NCBI RefSeq assembly: GCF_003993775.1
Contig: NZ_RJRZ01000009.1
Span: 1 to 64,000, forward strand
Reading direction: 5' to 3'
Source of the DNA: Frigidibacter oleivorans
GTDB lineage: Bacteria > Pseudomonadota > Alphaproteobacteria > Rhodobacterales > Rhodobacteraceae
DNA: 64,000 nt
The translations under genes were made by a program, and so were the position numbers. The notes beneath the pieces are model-generated. The model worked only from the letters and a program-made list of their open reading frames with translations, was not told the DNA's origin and did not search any database. Below, in pieces: positions 7,157 through 16,900 of this stretch; position 1 is the stretch's first letter; the number at the start of each line of letters is the position of its first letter.

Positions 7157-10100
7157 TCACAGGCCCGTCGGACAGCCGAACTCGGACAGTTCGGACAGGT
7201 TGAACGGGTTTTCCAGCGCATTCACCCGCACGTCGAAGGCGATGTTGCGCCCGCCGATCACGTAGCTGACCTGCAGCACGTCGCCCACCTGCCGGGGATT
7301 GCCGTCGCGCAGGAACTGCAGCAGTCCCCACGGCCCCTGATAGCGGATCAGCGAGTCGCGGTTGCGCAGTTCCGGCAGCAGTTGCAGCGAGGTGGTGGTG
7401 CCGGTGCCGGGCCAGGTGATGGTGGTGGGGGTGTTGCCCACGGCACGGGTGACGATCTGCTGGTCGTCGATCGACAGGATCGCCTGCCGGATGCGGTCAT
7501 GGGCCGCGGTCTGGTTGATGGTGACGTCGAGGCTGACCGTCGGGCTGCGCCCGGGGAAGAAGGCCTCGCGGATCTTCGCGGCGCGCTGGAACTGCCTCAG
7601 CGTCGCCAGCGACAGCCGGTCGCCCAGGGGGCTGTCGGCCCGCCATGTCCAGTCGGTGCCGCCCATATCGGCATGAACCGCCAGATTGGCGTTGAAATAG
7701 CGGTCGAGGATGCCGTCGGGCGCGAAAAGCTGGGCGAATTCGCTCATCGGCACCTGACGGCTGGGCGAACCGCCGAAGGGATAGCGGTTGGCGACGATGG
7801 TCTCGCAGGCGCGGGTGACCTGCTGGGCAAGGTCGTCGTTCAGCTGCGCGATGGTGGTCGAGGCGGCGCTGCCCTCGAAATCCTCCACCGCCTCGTCGGT
7901 CATCCGGCCGAGCGCGGGGGGCAGGCGCGACCCGGCGGTGCGCAATTGCCCGATCAGCGCCGGCATCTGCGCCGCCGCCTGCGCGATGCCGGAACTCGCC
8001 GCGATCACCAGGCTCTGGTGGATGCCGTCGAGGCTGGCGATCAGCGCGTCGACCGGCCGGCTGCCGGGCGTGCCGTCCAGCATCGCATGCCATTCCGCGA
8101 ACTGCGCCTCGATATCCGCGCCGGGGATCACCGGAGCCGCGGCCGCCCCGCCGGCAGCCCCCGCGCGGCGCTGCGACTTGCCGGCCTCGAGCGCGAGGTC
8201 GAGCCCGATCCGCTTCAGCCCCGACATCCGGTGCAGGGTCAGCGCCTCTACCTCGCCCGCCGCCTTGGAGGCCAGCGCCGGGTCGATGCCCGCCTCGGCC
8301 AGCGGCGTGCCCGCCTGCGCCGGTTCCGCCGTCAGCCGGGTTTCCGCCGCCACCGTCTCGACCAGCCGCAGGATCGGCGAGGTCGCGGGCGACGAGGCCG
8401 CGGCGAGCGCCACATAGGCCGGCTTGTCGGCCGCCAGCGGCGCGAGGCGCAGGTTGTCGAGCATGGTTTCCCAGGCGGCGAGGAAATCGTCGCGATAGCG
8501 CGCCAGCAGCACCGGGCCCAGCCGGTCCAGCTGGTCGCCGATGCGCGCCTCTTCGGCCTGCGGACCCATCACCCAGGTCTCGGCCTCGATCTTGCGGGCG
8601 ACCTCGCCCAGCTGGTCGAGGAAGAAGCCGTTGAAGCCTTCATAGGTGTAGAGCGCGGGGATCGTCACCTGCGCCAGATCGCTGCCATCGACCGTCTCGA
8701 ATACCAGCCGCGCATCCGGCCCCAGCCGTTCCACGAGGTTGAGGTCCGGGATCCCGGAAAAGCCCGCCGTGGCCTGGATCAGCGAATAGGCCTGATCGGC
8801 GACGCTCATCCGGCCGAGGATGCGTTCCGCCTGCTGGATCAGCCCGCCGTTCAGCTCCACCGAAGGCTCGATCTCGGCATCCAGGTCGAGCATCGCCGCC
8901 AGATGCGCCTCGAGGTTGTCGCGCAGCGGCTGCTGGTTCACGCCGGGGAAGATGTCGCGCCATTCCTCGCGGAACCATTGCTGGATCAGCGGGTCCTCGG
9001 GTGCCGGGGCCAGACCGCCGAGCAGCTTGTAGACCTTCAGCGTCTCGTAGATCGCCAGCGTCTCGTTCGCCAGCACGAAGCCCTGCAACTGTTCCTCGAT
9101 CCGCAGGATCAGCCGGGGCCGCAGCAGCCGTTCCAGCCCGTCGCGATAGGCCAGTTCGGCCGAGGTGTGCAGCTGCCGCCGCTGGCCGAGGCCGAAGCGT
9201 TCGGTGATGCCGCCGCCGGCATCGGGGTCGGCATAGCCCGCGGGCATGGTGCGCAGCAGCTGCAACTCGCCCGCCACCCGCGCAAAATCGGTATCGGCCA
9301 CCTCGGTCGCCTGCAGGTCGTCGCGCGCCGCGATCTCGTAATCCGCCAGCGCCGCCTGCGCCGAGCGCACCAGCGCGCGGTTCTCGAAGAAGCTCCACCC
9401 CCAGGCGCCCAGCAACCCGGCCGAAACCAGCAGCATCGCTGTCAGCGCCGCATAGCGCAGCCCCGCGGACCGGCGCACCGCGCTGCGGTCATAGCTGACC
9501 CAGCCCTGTTCGGCGAAGATCACCTCGGTCAGCAGGTCGTGCAGGAAGAAGCTCTTGCCCCGGCCCGACATCAGCGCCGCGCCGGCATCGCGGCCGAAGC
9601 TGCGGTTCATCGCGCCCAGCACCTGGTCGATGGGCGTGCCTTCCTGCGTGCCCGAGGTGAAGTAGAAGCCGCGCAGCATCGCGTTGGTCTTGTAGCGCGT
9701 CGGCGCGAAGACCTGCCGCAGGAAATCCACCACCGGGTCGCGCAGGATCGCCATCTGCCCCGGCAGCCCGAAGATCGAGATGCGCGACACACCGTCGTTT
9801 TCCTCGCTCAGCCGGTCGATCACCTCGTCCGACAGGCGCGACACCAGCGCGTCGAATTCCTCGCCCGCCTGTTCATGCGTCGCCTCGCGGCGGCTTTCGG
9901 TCTGGAAGGTCACGCCCCAGACCTTGCGGCGGCGGCTGGCGCTGAACGAGGCGAAATATTCGCGGAAGCCGGCGATCAGGTCGGCCTTGGTGAACATCAC
10001 ATAGACCGGGAAATCCACCTTCAGCGTCTCGTGGATCTCGCCCAGCCGGTCACGCACGATCTGTGCATGGGCGGCGATCTGTTCGGGAGTGGCGTTCATC

Positions 10101-10738
10101 AGGTCGGCGACCGAGAGGGCGAGGATCACGCCGTTGACCGGCTGCTTGGGCCGGTTGCGTTTCAGCAGCGACAGGAACGAGGTCCAGCTGGCGCTGTCGG
10201 CGGCGGCATCGCTGTCCTGCGTGGTATAGCGGCCGGCGGTGTCGATCATCACCGCCTCTTCGGTGAACCACCAGTCGCAATAGCGCGTGCCGCCAAAGCC
10301 GGACAGGCCGCCCTGCTTCTGGTCGGCCAGCGGGAATTTCAGCCCGGAATTGACCAGCGCCGTGGTCTTGCCCGATCCGGGCGGGCCGATGATCACATAC
10401 CAGGGCAGGTCATAGAGATAGGTCTTCGACTTCGACGACTTCTTCAGCGTCGTCAGCGCCCCGCGCATCCGTTCGGCCAGCACCGCGCCGTCGCCCGCCG
10501 GCGCATCCGCGACCATCGCCTTTTCCAGCGCCGCCTGACCGCGCCGCCGGCGCAGGAAGGCGAGCACCGCCCAGACCGCCACCGCCAGCAGCATCAGCCC
10601 GATCAGCAGCAGCCGCACCCAGACCGGCTCGAACGGGCGGGCGTCGCCGACGCCGATCAGCGGCCCCGCGAACCAGACCAGCACCGAAAAGGCCAGCGCG
10701 CCGAGCGCGATCAGCAGCGGTTTCAGCACGCGGCTCAT
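7157..10738 (-). CDS. tssM: T6SS inner-membrane protein TssM (IcmF)
   Basis: 1193 aa, the usual length for TssM. Transmembrane helices lie at about residues 6-30 and 42-62, with a third at about 428-450. The cytoplasmic domain between carries a Walker A motif GPPGSGKTT (118-126), so it is an ATPase-type TssM. The long periplasmic part follows, ending in the beta-rich C-terminal domain that contacts TssJ and TssL. TssM forms the trans-envelope membrane complex with TssL and TssJ; no tssJ is in this window. The start at 10738 overlaps the tssL stop by 4 bp (ATGA), showing translational coupling. Confidence 0.96.
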   Translation of the reverse strand: MSRVLKPLLIALGALAFSVLVWFAGPLIGVGDARPFEPVWVRLLLIGLMLLAVAVWAVLAFLRRRRGQAALEKAMVADAPAGDGAVLAERMRGALTTLKKSSKSKTYLYDLPWYVIIGPPGSGKTTALVNSGLKFPLADQKQGGLSGFGGTRYCDWWFTEEAVMIDTAGRYTTQDSDAAADSASWTSFLSLLKRNRPKQPVNGVILALSVADLMNATPEQIAAHAQIVRDRLGEIHETLKVDFPVYVMFTKADLIAGFREYFASFSASRRRKVWGVTFQTESRREATHEQAGEEFDALVSRLSDEVIDRLSEENDGVSRISIFGLPGQMAILRDPVVDFLRQVFAPTRYKTNAMLRGFYFTSGTQEGTPIDQVLGAMNRSFGRDAGAALMSGRGKSFFLHDLLTEVIFAEQGWVSYDRSAVRRSAGLRYAALTAMLLVSAGLLGAWGWSFFENRALVRSAQAALADYEIAARDDLQATEVADTDFARVAGELQLLRTMPAGYADPDAGGGITERFGLGQRRQLHTSAELAYRDGLERLLRPRLILRIEEQLQGFVLANETLAIYETLKVYKLLGGLAPAPEDPLIQQWFREEWRDIFPGVNQQPLRDNLEAHLAAMLDLDAEIEPSVELNGGLIQQAERILGRMSVADQAYSLIQATAGFSGIPDLNLVERLGPDARLVFETVDGSDLAQVTIPALYTYEGFNGFFLDQLGEVARKIEAETWVMGPQAEEARIGDQLDRLGPVLLARYRDDFLAAWETMLDNLRLAPLAADKPAYVALAAASSPATSPILRLVETVAAETRLTAEPAQAGTPLAEAGIDPALASKAAGEVEALTLHRMSGLKRIGLDLALEAGKSQRRAGAAGGAAAAPVIPGADIEAQFAEWHAMLDGTPGSRPVDALIASLDGIHQSLVIAASSGIAQAAAQMPALIGQLRTAGSRLPPALGRMTDEAVEDFEGSAASTTIAQLNDDLAQQVTRACETIVANRYPFGGSPSRQVPMSEFAQLFAPDGILDRYFNANLAVHADMGGTDWTWRADSPLGDRLSLATLRQFQRAAKIREAFFPGRSPTVSLDVTINQTAAHDRIRQAILSIDDQQIVTRAVGNTPTTITWPGTGTTTSLQLLPELRNRDSLIRYQGPWGLLQFLRDGNPRQVGDVLQVSYVIGGRNIAFDVRVNALENPFNLSELSEFGCPTGL

Positions 10739-12525
10739 TCCACAGCCTCCGTCGCGGCCTGCAGCGTTTCCTCGCGCGCGATCAGGATTTCCACCCGCCG
10801 GTTCAGCGCGCGGCCCTCGGCCGTGGCATTGTCGGCGATGGGATCGGCCTCGCCCTTGCCCTCGACGACGATGCGCGCCGGATCGGCCAGCAGCGGCGAC
10901 AGCGTCGACTGCACCGATTCCGCCCGCGCCACGGACAGGTCGATGTTGTTCTTGAACCGCCCCGTGCCCTTCAAGGGCACGTTGTCGGTGAAGCCCACCA
11001 CCCGGATCGGGCCGGGTTCCGGGTCCAGCGCACGGCCGATCTCGGCCGCCAGCGCCGCGAAATCGTCCTTCACCTCGGCGCGGCCGGAATCGAACAGCGC
11101 GGTGTTGTTGATACGCACGAAGATGAAATCGCCCTTCAGGTCGACCTCCATCAGCCCGGCCTCGATCTGCGGCGCCAGCGCGCCGCGGATGCGGTCCAGC
11201 TGCTGCAGCGTCGCCTCGGGCGGCGCCGGCGGCGGGGGCGGCACCACCGGTTCGGGACGGCGCAGGGTCACCGCCTGCGCGGGATGGATGCCGATCAGCC
11301 GCGACACCACCGCGCCGCCCTCGTTGGAAATCACCATCGACAGGCCCAGATAGGCGCCGAGCAGCGCCACCCCCAGCACCGAGGCCACCACCCATAGCGG
11401 CGTGCCGCCGAACCGCCGGCGCCCGCCCAGCCGGACCGGGTGCCAGCGCGGCGAGATGTCCTCGTCGGGACGCGGCTCGATCCGGCGCAGGCTGTCATGG
11501 ATCATGCCGCGGATGCGCTGCAGCTCCACCGCGCCGTTCGGCATGGCGCGATACTGGCCCTCGAATCCCAGCGACAGGCAGACCAGCGCCAGTTCCAGCA
11601 GCTGGAACCGCTGCGCCGGGGCCTGCAGCGCCTTCTCGACCTCCTGAAAGAAGCCCACGCCCGAGGTGCGGCGATTGAAGAACCGCGCCACCATCGAATA
11701 CTGCACCCACAGATGCCGGTCGGTGCCGGGGATGTTCTGCACGATGTCGTCGGCGGTGCCGCACAGCAGGTATTTCGCCACCTGCGCCTCATGCGCGTCG
11801 ACACCAGCGGCGATGACATTCTGCTCGAAGGCCTCGATCTCGCGCGTGACGTGTTCCATCAGCGGCACGGCTTCCATCTCGACCATCTGGGTGCGCAGGC
11901 GGCCGAACAGGATCAGCAGGTTGGCGGCGGCGGCGAGGATCGGGTTCTTCGGCCCGCCCTTGCCCAGCCCCTTGGCCTGCAGCGCCAGCCGCAGGTCGAT
12001 CTTCTGCGCGGGCGGCGCGAAGGACGCGGGTTCGGCGGCATGGGCATCGGGGAAGAAACTTTGCGAGGGCGCGAAGGCCCCTGATACCGGCGGCTGGCCG
12101 GGATAGGGCGGCTGCGGCTGGCCGAAGCCGCCGCCCCAGCCGGCCGCCTGCGAAGGTCCGGGCGGCTGTGCCGGGGCGGGCGTGCCCCAGGCATCCGCGG
12201 CGGGCGGCGGGGCGCCGTAGCCCTGCCCGAAGCCGCCCTGCTGGCCGAAGCCCTGCCCTTGACCGAAGCCGGGACCCTGACCGAAGCCGGGGCTTTGGCC
12301 GAAGCCGGGACCGGGGCCGAAGCCCGGCCCGCCCGGCGGGGCCAGCGCGCCGCCGATCACCGTGGGCTGGTGCTGCTGCGGAGGGGCGGAGGGTGGCGCG
12401 GAAGGCTGTGCGGGGGGCTGTGCCGGCGGTTGCGGAACGGGATTGGGCAGCGGGTTCGGCCCGGGGCCACCGAGGCTGCCGCCGATCACCGTCTTGTCCT
12501 TGTCGCTCCCCCCGCCCTTGCTCAT
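10735..12525 (-). CDS. tssL: T6SS protein TssL with C-terminal OmpA domain (evolved DotU)
   Basis: 596 aa. Layout: disordered N-terminus (1-170) with two TVIGG motifs (Thr12, Thr55) and a run of GFGQ-type repeats; DotU domain (about 180-380, LRLALQAKG to IHDSLRRIEP); one transmembrane helix (LWVVASVLGVALLGAYLGLS); Pro-rich linker; OmpA-like peptidoglycan-binding domain (GFTDN, LSVARAESV, GKGEADPI, NRRVEILI). It anchors the T6SS membrane complex to the cell wall. In Agrobacterium, TssL is phosphorylated on an N-terminal Thr by PpkA and then bound by Fha; the TVIGG motifs here are candidates for the same event. Start at 12525 chosen because it begins the DKTVIGG segment. Confidence 0.95.
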   Translation of the reverse strand: MSKGGGSDKDKTVIGGSLGGPGPNPLPNPVPQPPAQPPAQPSAPPSAPPQQHQPTVIGGALAPPGGPGFGPGPGFGQSPGFGQGPGFGQGQGFGQQGGFGQGYGAPPPAADAWGTPAPAQPPGPSQAAGWGGGFGQPQPPYPGQPPVSGAFAPSQSFFPDAHAAEPASFAPPAQKIDLRLALQAKGLGKGGPKNPILAAAANLLILFGRLRTQMVEMEAVPLMEHVTREIEAFEQNVIAAGVDAHEAQVAKYLLCGTADDIVQNIPGTDRHLWVQYSMVARFFNRRTSGVGFFQEVEKALQAPAQRFQLLELALVCLSLGFEGQYRAMPNGAVELQRIRGMIHDSLRRIEPRPDEDISPRWHPVRLGGRRRFGGTPLWVVASVLGVALLGAYLGLSMVISNEGGAVVSRLIGIHPAQAVTLRRPEPVVPPPPPAPPEATLQQLDRIRGALAPQIEAGLMEVDLKGDFIFVRINNTALFDSGRAEVKDDFAALAAEIGRALDPEPGPIRVVGFTDNVPLKGTGRFKNNIDLSVARAESVQSTLSPLLADPARIVVEGKGEADPIADNATAEGRALNRRVEILIAREETLQAATEAVE

Positions 12526-12555
12526 GGCCCGTCCCTGCTCATGCCCCAGCCTTGC

Positions 12556-13893
12556 TCATGTCCGCGTCTCCACGATCGCCCAGAGGTCCAGCCGCAGTTC
12601 CGGCCAGTCGCCGGCGAAATGCATGCCGATCGCCGGGGCCGTACTGAATTCGCGCCACAACGGCGACGACTTGTCGAGCAGGAAATACACGTTGCGCGAC
12701 ATCGCCCGGATCTGCCGCGGCGGCGTCGGCGTGTGGATCAGCCCGATGCCCGGCAGGTTGTTGTTGACGATCTCGGCCATCCGCGTGTTCGGGCCGACCT
12801 TGCACAGTTCCGGGAATTGCAACTGGACCTGCGTCAGCGGGCGGCTCGTCTCGACCTCGATGACGAAGGCCGCGTCGCGGAACAGGTTGCGGTCGGGCAC
12901 CTGTGCGAGGAAGGAATTCGCCCCCACCTGCCGCAGGTCCAGCCGCGTCGCCCGGCTGACATCGCGGCTGAGCAGGCGCTGGATGTCGCGCACCACCGGC
13001 TCGAAGCAGGATTTCAGGTCGGCATGGTCATAGGGCGGATATTCGGGCGCCAGCCGGCGGTCGTGGTCGAAGGTCCACAGCTCGCCGGAAAACCGCAGCA
13101 ATTCCTCGAACAGCCGTTCGGGATGAACGTAACGCGACTGCCGGAAATGCCGCAGCACGTTGATGTTGCGGTTCAGCAGCAGCAGCATGAAGTAATCGGT
13201 CGCTTGCAGGCCGCCCCCCGCACTCGGGTCGGCGGCATAGCGCGACAGGCTTTCCAGCTTGGTTTCCACCCAGCCCACCACCCGGTCGAGCCAGCCCAGC
13301 ACCACCGGATGCGCCTGCAGGGTCAGGACCGGCGGCGGGAAGGTGTCGTCGAGGATCACCACCTTGTCGCGCACCTCGAGGATGCGGGCGATCTTCAGGC
13401 ACTGATAGCCCGGCTTCGGCGTGTTGCGGATATCGAGTTCCAGCCGCGGTTCGGCGATCTCGATCTGATGTTCGACCCGCATGGCCGAGGCGCTGTCGGC
13501 CACGGTTTCCGGCGCCACGACATAGCGTGTGGCCAGCCCCGCCTCGGCATCCAGCGCGATCTCGCGGCCGTTCATCGCCATGTCGGGCAGCGTCAGCCAG
13601 ACCGGCACCCCGTCCGAGCCTTCGGGCACCTCGATGGCGGGGGGCAGCGCATTGACCGCCGGCGCGTCGAAGGGCAGCCCGTCCGGCAGGATGCCCGCGA
13701 CCCGCACCAGCTCGATCCGGCCCTGCTGCAGCCGGTCGCGGTTGATGCGCAATTCCTCGACGCCCCAGGGATAGGGCGACATGTGCCGCGTGCGCGCCTC
13801 GATCAGTTTTTCGACATAGCGGTCGGATTGCTGGAAATGCTGGGGCTGCAGGAACAGCCCCTCCTTCCACGCGACCTTGCTGAACCACGACAT
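12556..13893 (-). CDS. tssK: T6SS baseplate protein TssK
   Basis: 445 aa, the normal family length. The N-terminal sequence WKEGLFLQPQHFQQSDRY is diagnostic of TssK, which connects the phage-like baseplate to the TssLM membrane complex. The start at 13893 follows the autotransporter stop by 58 bp and the stop is 30 bp before tssL, so it heads the tight tssK-tssL-tssM-tagF-pppA-ppkA block. No promoter was obvious in the 58 bp gap; transcription may read through from the autotransporter gene or start inside its 3' end. Confidence 0.96.
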   Translation of the reverse strand: MSWFSKVAWKEGLFLQPQHFQQSDRYVEKLIEARTRHMSPYPWGVEELRINRDRLQQGRIELVRVAGILPDGLPFDAPAVNALPPAIEVPEGSDGVPVWLTLPDMAMNGREIALDAEAGLATRYVVAPETVADSASAMRVEHQIEIAEPRLELDIRNTPKPGYQCLKIARILEVRDKVVILDDTFPPPVLTLQAHPVVLGWLDRVVGWVETKLESLSRYAADPSAGGGLQATDYFMLLLLNRNINVLRHFRQSRYVHPERLFEELLRFSGELWTFDHDRRLAPEYPPYDHADLKSCFEPVVRDIQRLLSRDVSRATRLDLRQVGANSFLAQVPDRNLFRDAAFVIEVETSRPLTQVQLQFPELCKVGPNTRMAEIVNNNLPGIGLIHTPTPPRQIRAMSRNVYFLLDKSSPLWREFSTAPAIGMHFAGDWPELRLDLWAIVETRT

Positions 13894-13951
13894 GGTGTTG
13901 CCGCACCCTTTCGGGCCGGGGCGACGCCTGCGCCGCCCGCGGCCATTGCGA

Positions 13952-16900
13952 TCAGAACGACAGGCGCAGCTGTGCGGTCAGCCCGAAGCTGTCTTCGACA
14001 TCGTCGCCGAACCGGGCATCGGCCCGGACGTTGGCGTTCAGCTGCTTGGCCGTGCCCACCTGCCCGTCCAGCAGCGAGACATAGTTGACCCCGAGGCTGA
14101 CCTCGCCGAACCCTTCCAGCGCCGAGGTGGTGACGTCGCTTTCGCCGAAGGCGGGCGAGGTGAAGGTCGAGTCGCGGTCGTCGGCGAATTCGTGGTAGTA
14201 GACCGCGCTCATAAACAGCGTGGTGCCGGCCGTGCCCGACTCGGCGATGGTGGTGCGGGCCAGCGTACCGCCGAAGAAGCCGATGAACGAGTCATAGGCG
14301 TCGGTCTCCAGCTCCGACCCGTCGTCGAAGCTCAGCTTCGATCCGCTGGTCCGGGTGTAGGAAAAGCCGGCCGTCGGCACCAGCGACAGCCCCTCGTCGT
14401 TCAGGTCCAGCGCATAGTTGACGCGGCTGCTGATCGTCGTGGCGGTCGTGTCGGTGTCGTCGTCCAGCCCGAGGTTCGTCGCCGGGTCCGAGGTGAAGCT
14501 GTAATCGGTCATGTCATAGCGCAGCTGCACGTCGGCGGTGAACTTGTCGCGCCGCGCCGCCATGTAGGCGCCGACATAGGTCTGGTCGAAATCGCCGTCG
14601 ATCTGGCCCAGGGGACCGGCGCTGGTGTCGTACCGGGTCGGGTCCAGCGGGTCGATCGGGAAGACGTCCTGCGAGGTTTCGCCCGAGTTCACCCCGATCA
14701 TGCCGCCGAAGGCGAGGTCCCAGCCCCCGAAGCGCCCGTCGAAGCAGCCGAAGTCGTAGCCCGCCTGGAAGCCGGCATAGGTCGCGTCGATGCTGGCGGT
14801 CAGTTCGCTGACGCCGTTGTCGCTCGACCCGGTGACGGTGGACTGGCCGCCGGTCGCCCGCCCGTAGCCGCCATGCGAACAGGCATCGCCCGAGGCGAGG
14901 CCCGACACGAAGGGGCTTTGCGGCCGGTTGACCACGGTGCCGAGCAGCGACTGCGTCAGCGAGATGTTGGCCGCGATGCCGCCGATGGCCGGGTTCGACT
15001 GGCCGACGACCGACAGGTCGCCATTCGCCCCCGCCTGCTGCAGCGCGAAGATCGTCGTGCCCGCGCCGCCCAGGCCCGAGGTATTGCCGATGGTGAAGTT
15101 GTTCGCCGCCCCGTCATTGACGTCGAGGACGAGGATCTCGTCGCCCAGGGTGTAGCCGTCGACGGTGCCCTGATCGAAGTCGAAGTTCAGCGTGCCCGTC
15201 GTGGTGCCGCCCACCGTCACCAGATCCGCCGTGCCGCCCGCCGTGTCGTCGAAGTCCAGCGCGAGCGTTCCGTTGTTCGAGAAGAAGTCGCCCGAGATGA
15301 CCATCTGGTCGCCGCTGGCGCCGTCCTGCATCGAGATGGTGCCGGAATTGGTGGCGTTGCCGTTGACGGTGAACAGGCCCTGGATGTCGGTGGTGCCGCC
15401 ATTGTCGAAATCGCCATTCACCGTGCCGTTGGTGGTGGTGAACTGGCCGAGGTTCGTGGTGCCGCCCGCGGTGGTCAGCGTGCCGCCGAGGATCAGCGAG
15501 GCACCCGCCTCGTTCAGGATCGAGGCCGCCGACAGCGTCCGCCCGGTCGACACCGTCAGCCCCGCCGGATCGGTCGAGCTGTTGGTGACCGCGCCCGCGC
15601 CGGTCAGGTCGCCGCCGGTGACATTCAGGTTGCCGGTATCCGAGATGGTGATCGCGTCGCCGCCGGCCACGAGGTTGCCGCCGGTCACGGTGAAGGTGCC
15701 GTTATCCTCGATGGCGATGGGGCCGGTGATGCTGCCGCGGGCGTTGACGGTGCCCGAGGTGGTCACGGCGTCCAGCGTGCCGGTCGAATTGACCGTGCCC
15801 GCCGCGCCGACCGTGGTGGCGCCGGTGACGGTGCCCGCGTTGTTCAGCGTGCCGCCGGTGACCGATGCGGTGCCGGTGATCTCGCCCGCGGCGCTGTTCG
15901 TGAAGGTGCCGCCGGTGTTGGACAGCGAAGCGACGTCGCCCGCGTTCGTTGCCGTGCCGCTGTTCGTCACAGCCCCGGCCGTGCCCGCCGCCTGGTTGGT
16001 GAAGGTGCCCCCGTTGGTCACCGCCGCCAGCCCGCCCGAGTTCGTCACCGTCCCCGCCGCGCCGATGGTCGTCGCGCCGTCCACGTCGCCCGAGTTGTCC
16101 AGCGACCCGCCGGTGATGCTCGCCGTCCCCGTCACAGTGCCGCTGTTGTTGAACGTGCCGCCGGTGTTCGACAGCGAGGCGACCTCGCCCGCGTTGGTGC
16201 CGGTGCCGCTGTTCGTCACCGCGCCGGCGGTCCCTGCCGCCTGGTTGGTGAAGGTGCCCGCATTGGTCACCGCCGCGAGGGTGCCCGAGTTGGTGACGGT
16301 GCCCGCTGCGCCGATGGTCGTCGCGCCGTCCACGTCGCCCGAGTTGTCCAGCGACCCGCCGGTGACGCTGGCCGTGCCGGTCACCGTGCCGCTGTTGTTG
16401 AACGTGCCGCCGGTGTTCGACAGCGAGGCGACCTCGCCCGCGTTCGTCGCCGTGCCGCTGTTCGTTACCGCGCCGGCGGTCCCTGCCGCCTGGTTGGTGA
16501 AGGTGCCCGCATTGGTCACCGCCGCGAGGGTGCCCGAGTTGGTGACGGTGCCCGCTGCGCCGATGGTCGTCGCGCCGTCCACGTCGCCGGAGTTGTCCAG
16601 CGACCCACCGGTGACGCTGGCCGTGCCGGTCACCGTGCCGCTGTTGTTGAAGGTCCCGCCGGTGTTCGACAGCGAGGCGACCTCGCCCGCGTTCGTCGCC
16701 GTGCCGCTGTTCGTTACCGCGCCGGCGGTCCCTGCCGCCTGGTTGGTGAAGGTGCCCGCGTTGGTCACCGCCGCCAGCCCGCCCGAGTTCGTCACCGTCC
16801 CCGCCGCGCCGATGGTCGTGGTGCCGTCCACGTCGCCCGAGTTGTCCAGCGACCCGCCGGTGACGTTGGCAGTGCCCGTCACCGTGCCGCTGTTGTTGAA

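Noticed and set aside
7154-11353. A 1399-codon open frame antisense to tssM
   Set aside because: Low-complexity Arg/Gly/Gln-rich translation with no domain, fully overlapping the well-supported tssM and tssL genes.
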